Assembly: GCF_001189515.2 (NCBI RefSeq)
Contig: NZ_CP012069.2
Coordinates: forward strand, 2,294,001-2,358,000
Reading direction: 5' to 3'
Source: Olsenella sp. oral taxon 807
Lineage (GTDB): Bacteria; Actinomycetota; Coriobacteriia; Coriobacteriales; Atopobiaceae
Length of the DNA stretch: 64,000 nucleotides
The position numbers were made by a program, and so were the translations under genes. Within the stretch, counting starts at the first letter, position 1, and each line of letters opens with the position of its first letter. Below the pieces are notes generated by a model. The model had not been told where the DNA came from and did no database searches. It saw nothing but the letters and a program-made list of their open reading frames with translations. Positions 1 through 8,146 of the stretch are shown piece by piece.

Positions 1-770
1 AGTGCGAAGAACGACGCGACGATGGCGCAGGCTATCAGGTTGAGATGCATGCAGGCGGCAAGCGTGAAGCCAAAGGCGAAGGTCAGCCAGTCAAGCGATT
101 TGGTGATGACCTGCTTGCAGAGGATCGCAACACCGACGGTCGGGAGGAGCGATCCCACGGTGAACAGCGTCTTCATGGCGACGCCATCCATGGGCATGTA
201 CTCCTTCATGAGGTCAACCATCTGAGCGCCCGCCATGCAAATGATGAAGGTCGGGATGAAGGAGAACAGGATGTGCGAGACCCACGGGTAGACGAAGTCG
301 ACCAACGGCAGCGTGCGCTTGATCTTCTTCCAGTCCTTTGACTCCAGCGCCTTCCAGCCGATGGACTGCCACACGAGGTTGAGCGTCGCGGTACCGTAGA
401 AGAGGACCGTACCGAGAGTGCCGACCGCCGCACCAAGGGTTGCCGCCATGGAGGAGGCAGCCACAGAGCTCGGGTCGAGGTTGTTCGCGTGAATGGCAAG
501 GATCGAGAGGGGGATGCCGATGTAGGTGACGGCGCGCACGTCAGCCGACACGGTTCCGCCGGGGGTGACGAGCGCGATGTAGACGATCTGTATGGCGGCG
601 CCAACGATGACGCCGGTTTGGACGTCACCCAAGATCAGTCCCACGACCAGACCGCCCACCAAGGGGCGCCCGAGCGTGTAGTTACCGACGGTCGTGCCGC
701 CCATGCCGGGCAGGGACGCCAGGCAGGCACACAGTCCAAGCAACGCGGCCTGCAGATAGTTAATCTCCAT
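1..770 (-). CDS. PTS mannose/fructose/sorbose family IIC component (3' end cut by window edge)
   Basis: Integral membrane channel subunit of a mannose-class phosphotransferase system. It moves the sugar across the membrane while IIA and IIB phosphorylate it. Reading the minus strand from the ATG at 770 gives MEINYLQAALLGLCACLASL and then a glycine-rich PGMGGTTVGNYTLGRPLVGG stretch, followed by several hydrophobic helices with no stop before the window edge. This is the usual N-terminus of EIIC-Man/Sor. A GGAAAGGTGG ribosome site lies about 12 nt upstream. It is the third gene of the IIA-IIB-IIC run, and IID is expected just beyond position 1. The sugar cannot be told from sequence. Confidence 0.88.
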   Translation of the reverse strand, partial: MEINYLQAALLGLCACLASLPGMGGTTVGNYTLGRPLVGGLVVGLILGDVQTGVIVGAAIQIVYIALVTPGGTVSADVRAVTYIGIPLSILAIHANNLDPSSVAASSMAATLGAAVGTLGTVLFYGTATLNLVWQSIGWKALESKDWKKIKRTLPLVDFVYPWVSHILFSFIPTFIICMAGAQMVDLMKEYMPMDGVAMKTLFTVGSLLPTVGVAILCKQVITKSLDWLTFAFGFTLAACMHLNLIACAIVASFFA

Positions 771-824
771 AAGCTCTAAGCCACCTTTCCACTACGTCAT
801 GAGCGAACTGCCAGTCTAGCGGGG

Positions 825-1322
825 TCACTTGACATCGAAGCGGCTGCGGAACTGCGGCCACTCGCCGATGGACTTATCCTTGAGCAGCGCGAACTCAACG
901 GTATAGCCTGCCTTGGTGATGTCCTCGAGGGCCTGCGCCTCCTCGGGCGTGATCGACTGGTTGTTACCGAGCTTGATGGCGCCAGGACGGTCGTTGCAGG
1001 GACCGATGATGACGCGATCGATGTCGGAGGGCTTAAAGCCGTAGTCGACGAGGATCGTCTTCATGTCAAGGGGGTTCTTGGTGATGAGAAAGTACTTGGT
1101 CTTGCTGGCAAGTACCTTATCCATGCTCTCCTTGAAGTGCTCAAGCGTCCAGACGAAGACCTTCTTCTCGGGCGCCGCTCCCTTGTAGGCAGCCTTGAGC
1201 ACGGGGTTGTTCGCCGCAGCGTCATTCACCCCAATGATGCCGTCGCAGGGGTACTCGAGCGCCCAGCGCGTGACGGTCTGTCCGTGGATGATGCGGTCGT
1301 CAACTCGAACAAATGAGATCAT
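825..1322 (-). CDS. PTS mannose/fructose/sorbose family IIB component
   Basis: Cytoplasmic phosphocarrier of 165 residues that takes phosphate from IIA and passes it to sugar bound by IIC. The N-terminus MISFVRVDDRIIHGQTVTRW holds the family motif DDRxIHGQ, and its histidine (residue 14) is the expected phosphorylation site. Length and the whole fold match EIIB-Man/Sor. I start it at the ATG at 1322, which has a GAGGAAGCA ribosome site directly upstream, rather than at an upstream in-frame start that would add 17 unrelated residues. It lies between IIA (119 bp upstream) and IIC (54 bp downstream) on the same strand. Confidence 0.92.
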   Translation of the reverse strand: MISFVRVDDRIIHGQTVTRWALEYPCDGIIGVNDAAANNPVLKAAYKGAAPEKKVFVWTLEHFKESMDKVLASKTKYFLITKNPLDMKTILVDYGFKPSDIDRVIIGPCNDRPGAIKLGNNQSITPEEAQALEDITKAGYTVEFALLKDKSIGEWPQFRSRFDVK

Positions 1323-1441
1323 TGCTTCCTCTTTTCCTCGTGATCCTTGGTACTGATACCTATGCCCACACAACTATGCAAAGGCCGGACTGCCACATGC
1401 ACGTAAGGAGCCTGCGGTCAGCCCGACCACGACGCCCCAGC

Positions 1442-1867
1442 TCAGAGCTCCTCGTCCTCGTCGCCACCAAGGTCGAGCACGAACTCGCGGATGGCGGCCT
1501 GGCCCTCGCTAATGACCATCTCCTTGAGTGTCTGGTCGTCATTGTCCGCCTCCAGCGCGGCGGTGATGACCATGGGAACGTTCGCGCCACCGAAGACGGT
1601 CGTCCTGTCGATGTGACCTGCCTCCGTCAACACGTCCATTGCATTGGTGAGGGGCGAGCCACCGATGATGTCACCAAACAGGAAGATGGTGTCATCCTGC
1701 CCGATGGGCGAGATGGTCTTCTTGAGCCTCTCGGTGTAGACGTCAGCGCCCATGCCGTCCTCAAGACTGCAGCTGAGGACGTCATCCCTGTCTCCTGCCA
1801 GCATCCTGATAACGCTGTGCAGACCGGGGGCGAATGTTCCGTGGCTTACGACTAGCAGGTAACGCAT
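1442..1867 (-). CDS. PTS mannose family IIA component
   Basis: Soluble 141-residue EIIA-Man domain that receives phosphate from HPr. The N-terminus MRYLLVVSHGTFAPGLHSVI carries the active histidine (residue 9) in the SHGxxAxG motif. The FGDIIGGSPLTNAM segment near the middle is the second conserved block of the family. It is the first gene of the minus-strand PTS operon, with an extended -10 promoter about 100 bp upstream. Because IIA and IIB are separate proteins, this is the unfused arrangement common in Gram-positive bacteria. Confidence 0.92.
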   Translation of the reverse strand: MRYLLVVSHGTFAPGLHSVIRMLAGDRDDVLSCSLEDGMGADVYTERLKKTISPIGQDDTIFLFGDIIGGSPLTNAMDVLTEAGHIDRTTVFGGANVPMVITAALEADNDDQTLKEMVISEGQAAIREFVLDLGGDEDEEL

Positions 1868-1968
1868 AGGGGACCCTCCATCTCTTTCGTGGATCAGGAC
1901 AGCACGGCACGCGCGTCACGAGAGACATGCAGACATCCTCGCGACTGGACACGTAATGTGTACAGTAC

Positions 1969-1977
1969 AGTATAGCA
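1969..1977 (-). promoter_or_regulatory. Candidate extended -10 promoter of the PTS operon
   Basis: On the minus strand the sequence reads TGCTATACT, an extended -10 element, about 100 nt upstream of the IIA start. No convincing -35 is seen, as expected for extended -10 promoters. A short repeated TGTAC/CTGTAC stretch lies just downstream of the -10 and could be an operator, but this is only a guess. Confidence 0.4.
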
Positions 1978-2021
1978 CTTGTGCAGGGTTTATGAAGACG
2001 TATGTGCGCTTTTTTGGGATT

Positions 2022-2196
2022 GGCTGTGTTAACCCTATTCTGATACGGTTGCCTCTTTTGTCTTACGTCGGTGCACGAAGCCTGCCGCTCCGACGACCCG
2101 ATCGAGCTGCTCGCCAAGCTGCCCCCATGTTCTCCGTATTGGTTGACGTGGGAGTAGAGTGTTGCCGCGCCGTATCAGAATAGGGTTAACACAGCC
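2022..2196. repeat. Small element bounded by perfect 27-bp inverted repeats
   Basis: The 27 bases at 2022-2048 are the exact reverse complement of those at 2170-2196. Each arm contains the core gttaaccctattctgatac or its complement. The 121 bp between the arms has no complete gene. The minus strand of the interior can be read as a short basic peptide, but it is too short to be a transposase. The layout resembles a MITE or IS remnant. Target-site duplications are not evident. The element sits in the gap upstream of the PTS operon. Confidence 0.6.
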
Positions 2197-2404
2197 TTTG
2201 GGATTTGGGATCGGTGAAGAACAGAGCGAGTCAACCGACGCTGGCGAACAGTCCATGTGCCGTCCTTGCCTGGAACCGAATAGATGTTCGCAGAGAAACG
2301 CGGTGGCGTCAGGTCCCGCATACCACAGCCCGTACCGTTTTATTGATTTCTGAAGGTCCTGGAGGCGGGCGGCGGGGACCTGCAGCGGGGGCGGGCGGCC
2401 AGAT
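2197..2404. other. Intergenic stretch without a recognised gene
   Basis: Between the inverted-repeat element and the first 31-bp repeat cluster I see no ORF with family resemblance. A 14-base string ggatttgggatcgg just right of the inverted repeat (from about 2201) occurs again near 31,358, in another repeat-rich gap. That could be chance or a shared fragment of a mobile element. Confidence 0.3.
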
Positions 2405-2905
2405 CCGTCAGAATGCGTCTTTTCGTGAGACCGCGATCGCAGAGTGCGCTTTTCCGTAAGGTGACGCTACGTTTGCCCAGGTGAGAAAAAGCGCATTCTA
2501 CGGAAAAGCGCATTCTGGCTGCGGGCCCTCACGGAAAAGCGCATTCTGTACCCGGTGACTCACGGAAAGGCGCATTCTGGCTGCGGGCCCTCACGGAAAG
2601 ACGCATTCTGTCCTGATCGACTCACGGAAAGACGCATTCTGCGATTTCCAGATCGCGCAGAATGCGCTTTTCCGTTACGTCGCGGCGCCCGGGAGGTGTG
2701 GGGCAGCCCCCCCGCCAGGCTGCGGGGCACTATGGAGAATGTCTCAACTGGGCAAATGCGCTCGAGCAACCCCCCCGCCAGGCTGCGGGGCGGGTTGCGC
2801 CAGGGTCCGCAAATCTCGGTTCGGAGTCTGGCCTCACGGAAAAGCGCACTCTGTACCCGGCGGCTCACGGAAAGGCGCATTCTGGCTGCAGGCCCTCACG
2901 GAACT
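2405..2905. repeat. Repeat cluster 1: degenerate copies of cggaaaagcgcattctg
   Basis: About a dozen copies of a roughly 17-bp core (cggaaaagcgcattctg with variants such as cggaaagacgcattctg) occur in both orientations. They are often preceded by ctca and separated by short GC-rich spacers, giving a spacing near 31 bp. A 22-bp GC-rich unit containing cccccccgccaggctgcggg also occurs twice (about 2708 and 2769). No gene is evident in this stretch. The same core forms a second cluster at 17.77-18.13 kb, including a near-identical segment that starts gtttgcccaggtgag. Spacers of about 13 bp are too short for CRISPR. Confidence 0.85.
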
Positions 2906-2943
2906 GAGAGGCATGCCCGCACCATCTATGCCCCTACGGACTC

Positions 2944-4440
2944 CTACGGGCTAATGGAGGCGATCTCATCTCCGACCTGCACGTTTCCGGACTCGAGCAG
3001 CTCCACGTTTTCCAGCTCGCTCGAATTGGTGACGATGAGCATGACCTGACCTGCCGCCGCCTTGGGCACCAGGGTCGGGTCCCATGAGATGAGGGGCACC
3101 CCGCGACGGGCGGAGTCGTTCTGCCACACATGCTGCCTGAATCCCCTGCCATCAGACCTCTCGGCACCTGCCCCGACGACCACGAGCAGCTCTATCCCAT
3201 CCTGGGTGAGCAGGCCCACCGCGTTAAACGAGGGCAGCTGCGCGGTGACACGGCAGGCCGCAGGCGTATAGAGGGTATTGCCCGAGGGCACGATGACGAT
3301 GCCCCTGCCGCTCTGCCCGCTCGCGAAGATGGGATCCTGCGACTGGTCGAGCGGCAGCACCTTCCCGTCCACAGGCGCATAGAGGTGACCGAGCTCCTCC
3401 TCAGGAACCAACAGGTCAACATAGTCGTGATCGTGAAACGAACGGTCCCGCTGGCTCGCATCAATGCGTGCGACAAGATCGTGCGTCTTGTCCTTCATGT
3501 AGTAGAGGTCTGCGATGACCTTCTCCGGATGCTCGTAGGCGTTCACGTAGAAGCGCACGTTCGACTCCGTGTCGGGAATCTCCCTGTGCAGAAGCTCGGT
3601 GCTCGACACGAGGGCCTCCTCGGGTGATATGCGGTAGCGTGGGGGAATGCGCTTGAGCAGCAACGCTCTCACCTGACTGACCTCAGACTCCCTGACGCCG
3701 CAGCTCAGAAGGAAGGACCGGACGTCACCATGCCGCTCGACGATACGGTCATACGCCGTGGAGGCCGTCTTGATCCGCACAGCGAGATCGGGTCGCACCG
3801 CGCCTAGGCCCTCAGCGCCGCCTGATCCTCCAAAGACCACGGCGTTCACCTCGGCAACGTAGCCGAACGAATAGGCGTAGTCAGCGATGATCTGACGACG
3901 CTCCGCCCCTGCAAGGCCAAGAAGCAGCAGGGAGAGGAGCCCCGTGCGGTCACTTCCCGCCCCGCAGTGGAAGAGGGTACACGACCCCCTGGGCGCATGG
4001 GCCAGAAAGGTGAAGATGTCCCTGATGGCGGCGCGGTTGCCCAACATCTGAAAGATGCCCTCGGTAAGGTAGCCACCAGGGTCTCCGTCCCTACCCAGGC
4101 CCGCACCCGTGATGTCATAGTCAAAGAGGGGGACATTGAGGTACTCGACACGAATGAGCGAGGTAAGTCGCTCGGGGCTTCGCTCGACCTCGTCGGTACC
4201 CCTGAGGTCCAACACCCTGCGAACCCCATAGTTATAGAGCTCGCGCGCATCAGCCTTATCGACCTGCGCGGTCGTACCGGAGCGAATGAACCTGCCATAG
4301 CGGGTCTTTCCGTGTGCGGTGGGAAAGCCGCCCAGCTCCCTGATATTGATGCCCGTCGCGATCCTGATTGTGCCGTCGCCAAAGCCCTTCCGTGCGCCTT
4401 GCAGCGTTCCCAAAAAGCCAAAGAGCCCCATGTGGACCAT
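2944..4440 (-). CDS. Tyrosine-protein phosphatase fused to a histidine-less EIIA-Glc-like domain
   Basis: Predicted cytoplasmic protein of 498 residues. Residues about 20-270 form a bacterial tyrosine/serine phosphatase of the PTP/DSP fold with active-site loop HCGAGSDRTG (Cys159 to Arg165). Residues about 350-498 align along their length with EIIA-Glc (APVDGKVLPL, DPIFASG, then VIVPSGNTLYTP and a VTNSSELENVELLESG end). Both EIIA histidines are replaced: the THAxGI histidine by Asn406 and the LxHxG histidine by Val421. The domain is therefore probably a regulatory pseudo-EIIA rather than a phosphocarrier. Alternative start codons are TTG at 4446 and ATG at 4432; ATG 4440 has AGGAG nine bases upstream. 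It is divergent from deoC. Confidence 0.85.
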   Translation of the reverse strand: MVHMGLFGFLGTLQGARKGFGDGTIRIATGINIRELGGFPTAHGKTRYGRFIRSGTTAQVDKADARELYNYGVRRVLDLRGTDEVERSPERLTSLIRVEYLNVPLFDYDITGAGLGRDGDPGGYLTEGIFQMLGNRAAIRDIFTFLAHAPRGSCTLFHCGAGSDRTGLLSLLLLGLAGAERRQIIADYAYSFGYVAEVNAVVFGGSGGAEGLGAVRPDLAVRIKTASTAYDRIVERHGDVRSFLLSCGVRESEVSQVRALLLKRIPPRYRISPEEALVSSTELLHREIPDTESNVRFYVNAYEHPEKVIADLYYMKDKTHDLVARIDASQRDRSFHDHDYVDLLVPEEELGHLYAPVDGKVLPLDQSQDPIFASGQSGRGIVIVPSGNTLYTPAACRVTAQLPSFNAVGLLTQDGIELLVVVGAGAERSDGRGFRQHVWQNDSARRGVPLISWDPTLVPKAAAGQVMLIVTNSSELENVELLESGNVQVGDEIASISP

Positions 4441-4584
4441 CTCCAACCGCTCCTAGAAAAACACGCCCGTGGAAGTGGAGCCACCCCCTATGATACAGCT
4501 TGACGACCTCGTCCACGCGCAGCCGCCACGAGGAGGGCGCAGCGCAATCGTGCGGGAACCCAAAGACAGCACCGGGAGGAAACC

Positions 4585-5331
4585 ATGGGAACATGGACGC
4601 TAGAGGAGCTCTGCCAGCTGGTTGACCACACCAACCTCAGGCCCGACGCAACCGCCGCAGACATGCAGAGGCTCTGTGATGAGGCTGCAAGCCACCACTT
4701 TCGCATGGTGGCCATCGAGCCGTGCCAGGTGGTGCGCTGCGCGCGCCTGCTTAGAGGTACGGGCGTTCACGTTGGCGCCGCCATCGGCTTTCCCCTTGGC
4801 CAGACGACTGTCGCCACCAAGGTCTTCGAGACAAGAGAGGCCCTTGAGAACGGTGCGGATGAGATCGACTACGTTGTGAACCGCAGCGAGCTCAAGGATG
4901 GGAAGTGGAAACAGGTCGAGGACGAGATGAGCGCCATCGTCAGCGTCTGCAAAGAGGCACGCGCCCTCTCCAAGGTCATCTTCGAGACACGTGAGCTCTC
5001 GAGCGAGGAGATCATCCGGCTCTGCAAGATCGCCTCACGGGTCCGTCCCGACTTCGTGAAGACCTCCACGGGCTTCTCTCCCAAGGGCGGTGCCACCGTC
5101 AGGGACGTGAGGCTCATGTGCGAACACGTGGGAGAGGGCGTGCAGGTCAAGGCTGCAGGTGGCATTCGTGACGCCGACAGCTTCCTCGCCATGGTCGCAG
5201 CCGGCGCGCGACGCATCGGCTGCACGGCAAGCATCCCTATCGTCGAGGAGCTGCGCCGGCGCATGGACGCGAGAGGCATCCCTGCGCTGGAGCTTGAGCC
5301 GAGCGAGGGCACCACGACAGACCAGGCCTAA
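4585..5331 (+). CDS. deoC: Deoxyribose-phosphate aldolase
   Basis: Cytoplasmic class I aldolase splitting 2-deoxy-D-ribose 5-phosphate into glyceraldehyde 3-phosphate and acetaldehyde, in deoxynucleoside breakdown. The 248 residues match the family length. The N-terminal LVDHTNLRPDAT, GFPLGQTTVATK, a lysine in SKVIFET, FVKTSTGFSPKGGAT and VKAAGGIRD are all present, including the Schiff-base lysine of the VKxSTG block. A GGGAGGAAACC ribosome site precedes the ATG. No phosphopentomutase or nucleoside phosphorylase gene is adjacent, so it seems to stand alone or with the downstream gene. Confidence 0.96.
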   Translation: MGTWTLEELCQLVDHTNLRPDATAADMQRLCDEAASHHFRMVAIEPCQVVRCARLLRGTGVHVGAAIGFPLGQTTVATKVFETREALENGADEIDYVVNRSELKDGKWKQVEDEMSAIVSVCKEARALSKVIFETRELSSEEIIRLCKIASRVRPDFVKTSTGFSPKGGATVRDVRLMCEHVGEGVQVKAAGGIRDADSFLAMVAAGARRIGCTASIPIVEELRRRMDARGIPALELEPSEGTTTDQA

Positions 5332-5479
5332 GGTTACGCGTGACCTGTCGCCTCGACCCTTGAGGCCATAACGTGAGACTGTGAAGCGTGTGTCTGTGTG
5401 CACGGCCTACCGCCCTGCAGACGTGCCTCACACGCTAAAATATCCAGCGATTATCTGGTTTCGCGACGGGAGGACAGGC

Positions 5480-6844
5480 ATGGCGATTACCCCTGAAGAG
5501 GTAGCCGAGACCCTCTCCATGGTCTCCCAGCAGAACCTTGACCTGCGTACCCTCACCATGGGCATCTCACTTCATGGCTGCGCGTGCGAGGACATGGGAC
5601 AGATGTGCACCAAGGTCTACGACCATGTCACGAAGGTGGCCGAGCACCTCGTCCCTGTAGCCGCAGAGCTCGAGCGCGAGTACGGCATCCCCATCGCCAA
5701 CAGGCGCGTCTCGGTGACGCCCGTGGCACAGATTGCCGCCGCCTGCCCCGACGCCGACCTCACGCCACTCGCCCATGCCATGGACCGTGCGGCAGAGACC
5801 CTCGGCATCGACTTCATGGGCGGCTTCTCCGCACTCGTGCAGAAGGGTATGGGAGTCACGGACCGCCACCTCATCGACTCAATTCCCGAGGCGCTCGCAG
5901 GCACCCGGCGCGTCTGCTCGAGCGTCAACGTGGCCAGCCTGCGAGCCGGCATCAACATGGACGCCGTGCTCCTGATGGCGCGCACGGTGCTCAAGGCCGC
6001 TAGGCTCACGAGGGACAGTAACTGCTACGGTGCCGCCAAGCTCGTCGTATTCTCAAACATGGTCGAGGACTCGCCCTTCATGGCAGGGGCGATCCATGGC
6101 TCGGGCGAGGGCGACGCTGTCATCAACGTGGGCGTCTCGGGACCGGGCGTCATGGCGGCGGCACTCCAGGAGCTACCCGCCTCCGCCGACCTCATGGAGG
6201 TCGCAGAGAGGATCAAGCAGACCGCCTTCAAGATCACCCGAGCGGGCGAACTCATGAGCCGCGAGGCGGCCCGACGCCTGGGCGTGGACAAGGGCATCGT
6301 GGACCTCTCGCTCGCCCCCACCCCCGCAGCGGGCGATTCCGTGGCACAGATCTTGGAGATAATGGGCGTCGGCGAGTGCGGAGGGCCTGGCACCACCTGC
6401 GCCTTGGCACTCCTCAATGACGCCGTCAAGAAGGGCGGCGTCATGGCAAGCTCCAGCGTGGGAGGTCTCTCGGGTGCATTCATTCCCGTCTCGGAGGACG
6501 CTGGCATGATACATGCGGCCACGAGCGGGGCACTTTGCCTCGAGAAGCTTGAGGCCATGACCTCCGTGTGCTCGGTGGGTCTCGACATGATAGCCATACC
6601 CGGCGACACCCCCGTCGAGGCCATCGCGGGCATCATCGCAGACGAGATGGCCATCGGCGTCATCAACGCGAAGACCACGGCCGTACGGCTGATACCGGCT
6701 GTTGGCCACACCGAAGGCGACGTGCTGGAGTTTGGCGGGCTCTTTGGCTCAGCACCGGTCATGCCCGTGAACCGGTTTGCCGGATCCGTGTTCGCCCACC
6801 GCGGCGGGCGCTTTCCTGCCCCACTCAACTCGCTCAAGAACTAG
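5480..6844 (+). CDS. UPF0210 / DUF711 family protein
   Basis: Soluble 454-residue protein of the UPF0210 family, whose structures resemble glycyl-radical pyruvate formate-lyase folds but whose reaction is not established. Family hallmarks are the N-terminal [20 protein letters not shown] and the [11 protein letters not shown] block, then the glycine-rich [10 protein letters not shown] region. I start at the ATG at 5480, with GGGAGGACAGGC upstream, because the 33 residues encoded upstream in frame are unlike the family and the resulting length fits. In many genomes a short ACT-domain protein precedes this gene; none is seen here. Confidence 0.88.
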   Translation: MAITPEEVAETLSMVSQQNLDLRTLTMGISLHGCACEDMGQMCTKVYDHVTKVAEHLVPVAAELEREYGIPIANRRVSVTPVAQIAAACPDADLTPLAHAMDRAAETLGIDFMGGFSALVQKGMGVTDRHLIDSIPEALAGTRRVCSSVNVASLRAGINMDAVLLMARTVLKAARLTRDSNCYGAAKLVVFSNMVEDSPFMAGAIHGSGEGDAVINVGVSGPGVMAAALQELPASADLMEVAERIKQTAFKITRAGELMSREAARRLGVDKGIVDLSLAPTPAAGDSVAQILEIMGVGECGGPGTTCALALLNDAVKKGGVMASSSVGGLSGAFIPVSEDAGMIHAATSGALCLEKLEAMTSVCSVGLDMIAIPGDTPVEAIAGIIADEMAIGVINAKTTAVRLIPAVGHTEGDVLEFGGLFGSAPVMPVNRFAGSVFAHRGGRFPAPLNSLKN

Positions 6845-6859
6845 GACCGGCAAGGCGAT

Positions 6860-8059
6860 ATGACGCACGCGAACACAAGCGATAGGAACAGGGCGCGACG
6901 ACGCGGGCAGCCGGATGGACGAAGGCGTCCCAGGCGCCCGAGAGACCCGGGTGGGCAGGCATCTGGCATCTTCTGGGACCGCGTCTCTCGCCTCGTCCTC
7001 GCACTGCGCCGTCGCCTACGCCGCCCCTCTCGCCGCGACGGGGGCGATACGCACAGGCCGGCGGCATCGCCTCTTGCACGACGGTGGCGGCGGCTGCCTT
7101 GGCAGCTGAGGGCGCTCTGTTTTGCCGTCGTGATCGCGATCTGTGTTGGCGGCCTCGTCGGCCTCCTGCAAGGCCGTGCGGGATCTGGCGGGATACAGGG
7201 CGGACAGGCCGGCCAGGCAGGGGAAGGTCCTCAGGCCGAGCTCACGGACAGCCTAAGCGCCACGGTGGGATACTCGACCCTGCGTGCCACCAGCTCGACG
7301 CGCAACCTCGCGCAAGGAGACCTCACAGACATCGAGCGAGCGCTCGCACGCCTCAGGGCGGAGGGCATCAACGCGAGCATCGATCTCGAGACGATCGACG
7401 GGAGCCTTACCCTCAGCTATCGCGAAACCGCAGGCTACTACAGCGCGAGCTGCATCAAGGGACTCTATGCGGTTGCCCTCTACCAGAGAAGGATCGACAC
7501 GGGAAAAGTGCCCCTCTCGTCCGTACAGCAAACCGTCGAGCAGATGATCGAAAACTCGGACAACAGCGCTTACATGAGCCTCTGGCTCCGGTACAGGAAT
7601 AACTTCCTTGGCGCGTGGCTCAATGACAACAATGTGAGTCTAGGCATCTACGACACGCGCGAAGACTACCTTAAGAAACCCTATCCCACGAGTACGCCCG
7701 AGCAGTTGAGGCAGGCCTGGAGGAGCATGTACGCCTACCTCACGAGCAACGAGGGAAACAGCGCCTCACTGGCCACATTTTTTCAGGAGCGCTCCGTAAG
7801 TCCCATCAAAGACGTCCTCGAGGCCAAGGGAGAGTCAAATGTTACGAGCATGTCAAAGGCCGGCTGGTGTCCCAAGAACGAGGGCAGCGATGACGAGCCC
7901 GCATCCAACGACGCTGGCGTGGTCATCCGCTCCCACGACGAGGGAAAATCCTATGTCGTAGCTATCATGTCGGACGCCTCCTCCGACCTTGACGCACTAA
8001 AGCCCCTGATCAAAGCTGTGGATGACTTCGTGTGTAACCGCCACGGACCGTCTGCTTGA
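6860..8059 (+). CDS. Membrane-anchored serine hydrolase, class A beta-lactamase fold (paralog 1)
   Basis: Protein of 399 residues with an Arg-rich cytoplasmic N-terminus (1-80), one hydrophobic segment (about 84-103) and an extracytoplasmic domain. That domain carries penicillin-binding-type motifs: SxxK as Ser197-Cys-Ile-Lys200, SxN as Ser233-Asp-Asn235, and a KAG in place of KTG (SKAGWCPK). This suits a DD-peptidase or a beta-lactamase-like cell-wall enzyme. The modified third motif and lack of a clear omega-loop glutamate make true beta-lactamase activity doubtful. It starts 15 bp after the UPF0210 gene and is followed by a diverged copy of itself. Confidence 0.75.
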   Translation: MTHANTSDRNRARRRGQPDGRRRPRRPRDPGGQASGIFWDRVSRLVLALRRRLRRPSRRDGGDTHRPAASPLARRWRRLPWQLRALCFAVVIAICVGGLVGLLQGRAGSGGIQGGQAGQAGEGPQAELTDSLSATVGYSTLRATSSTRNLAQGDLTDIERALARLRAEGINASIDLETIDGSLTLSYRETAGYYSASCIKGLYAVALYQRRIDTGKVPLSSVQQTVEQMIENSDNSAYMSLWLRYRNNFLGAWLNDNNVSLGIYDTREDYLKKPYPTSTPEQLRQAWRSMYAYLTSNEGNSASLATFFQERSVSPIKDVLEAKGESNVTSMSKAGWCPKNEGSDDEPASNDAGVVIRSHDEGKSYVVAIMSDASSDLDALKPLIKAVDDFVCNRHGPSA

Positions 8060-8146
8060 GAGATTGTGACAAGGACGTACGACCGTGACAGCCTGACGTC
8101 ACGAAGGTATAGAGAAGTGAACGCATGAACAGAGAAAGGACGGCCC

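Noticed and set aside
2405-2905. CRISPR array
   Set aside because: Spacing is near 31 bp but the core is 17 bp with spacers of about 13 bp, orientation is mixed, and no cas genes are nearby. A repeat family fits better.
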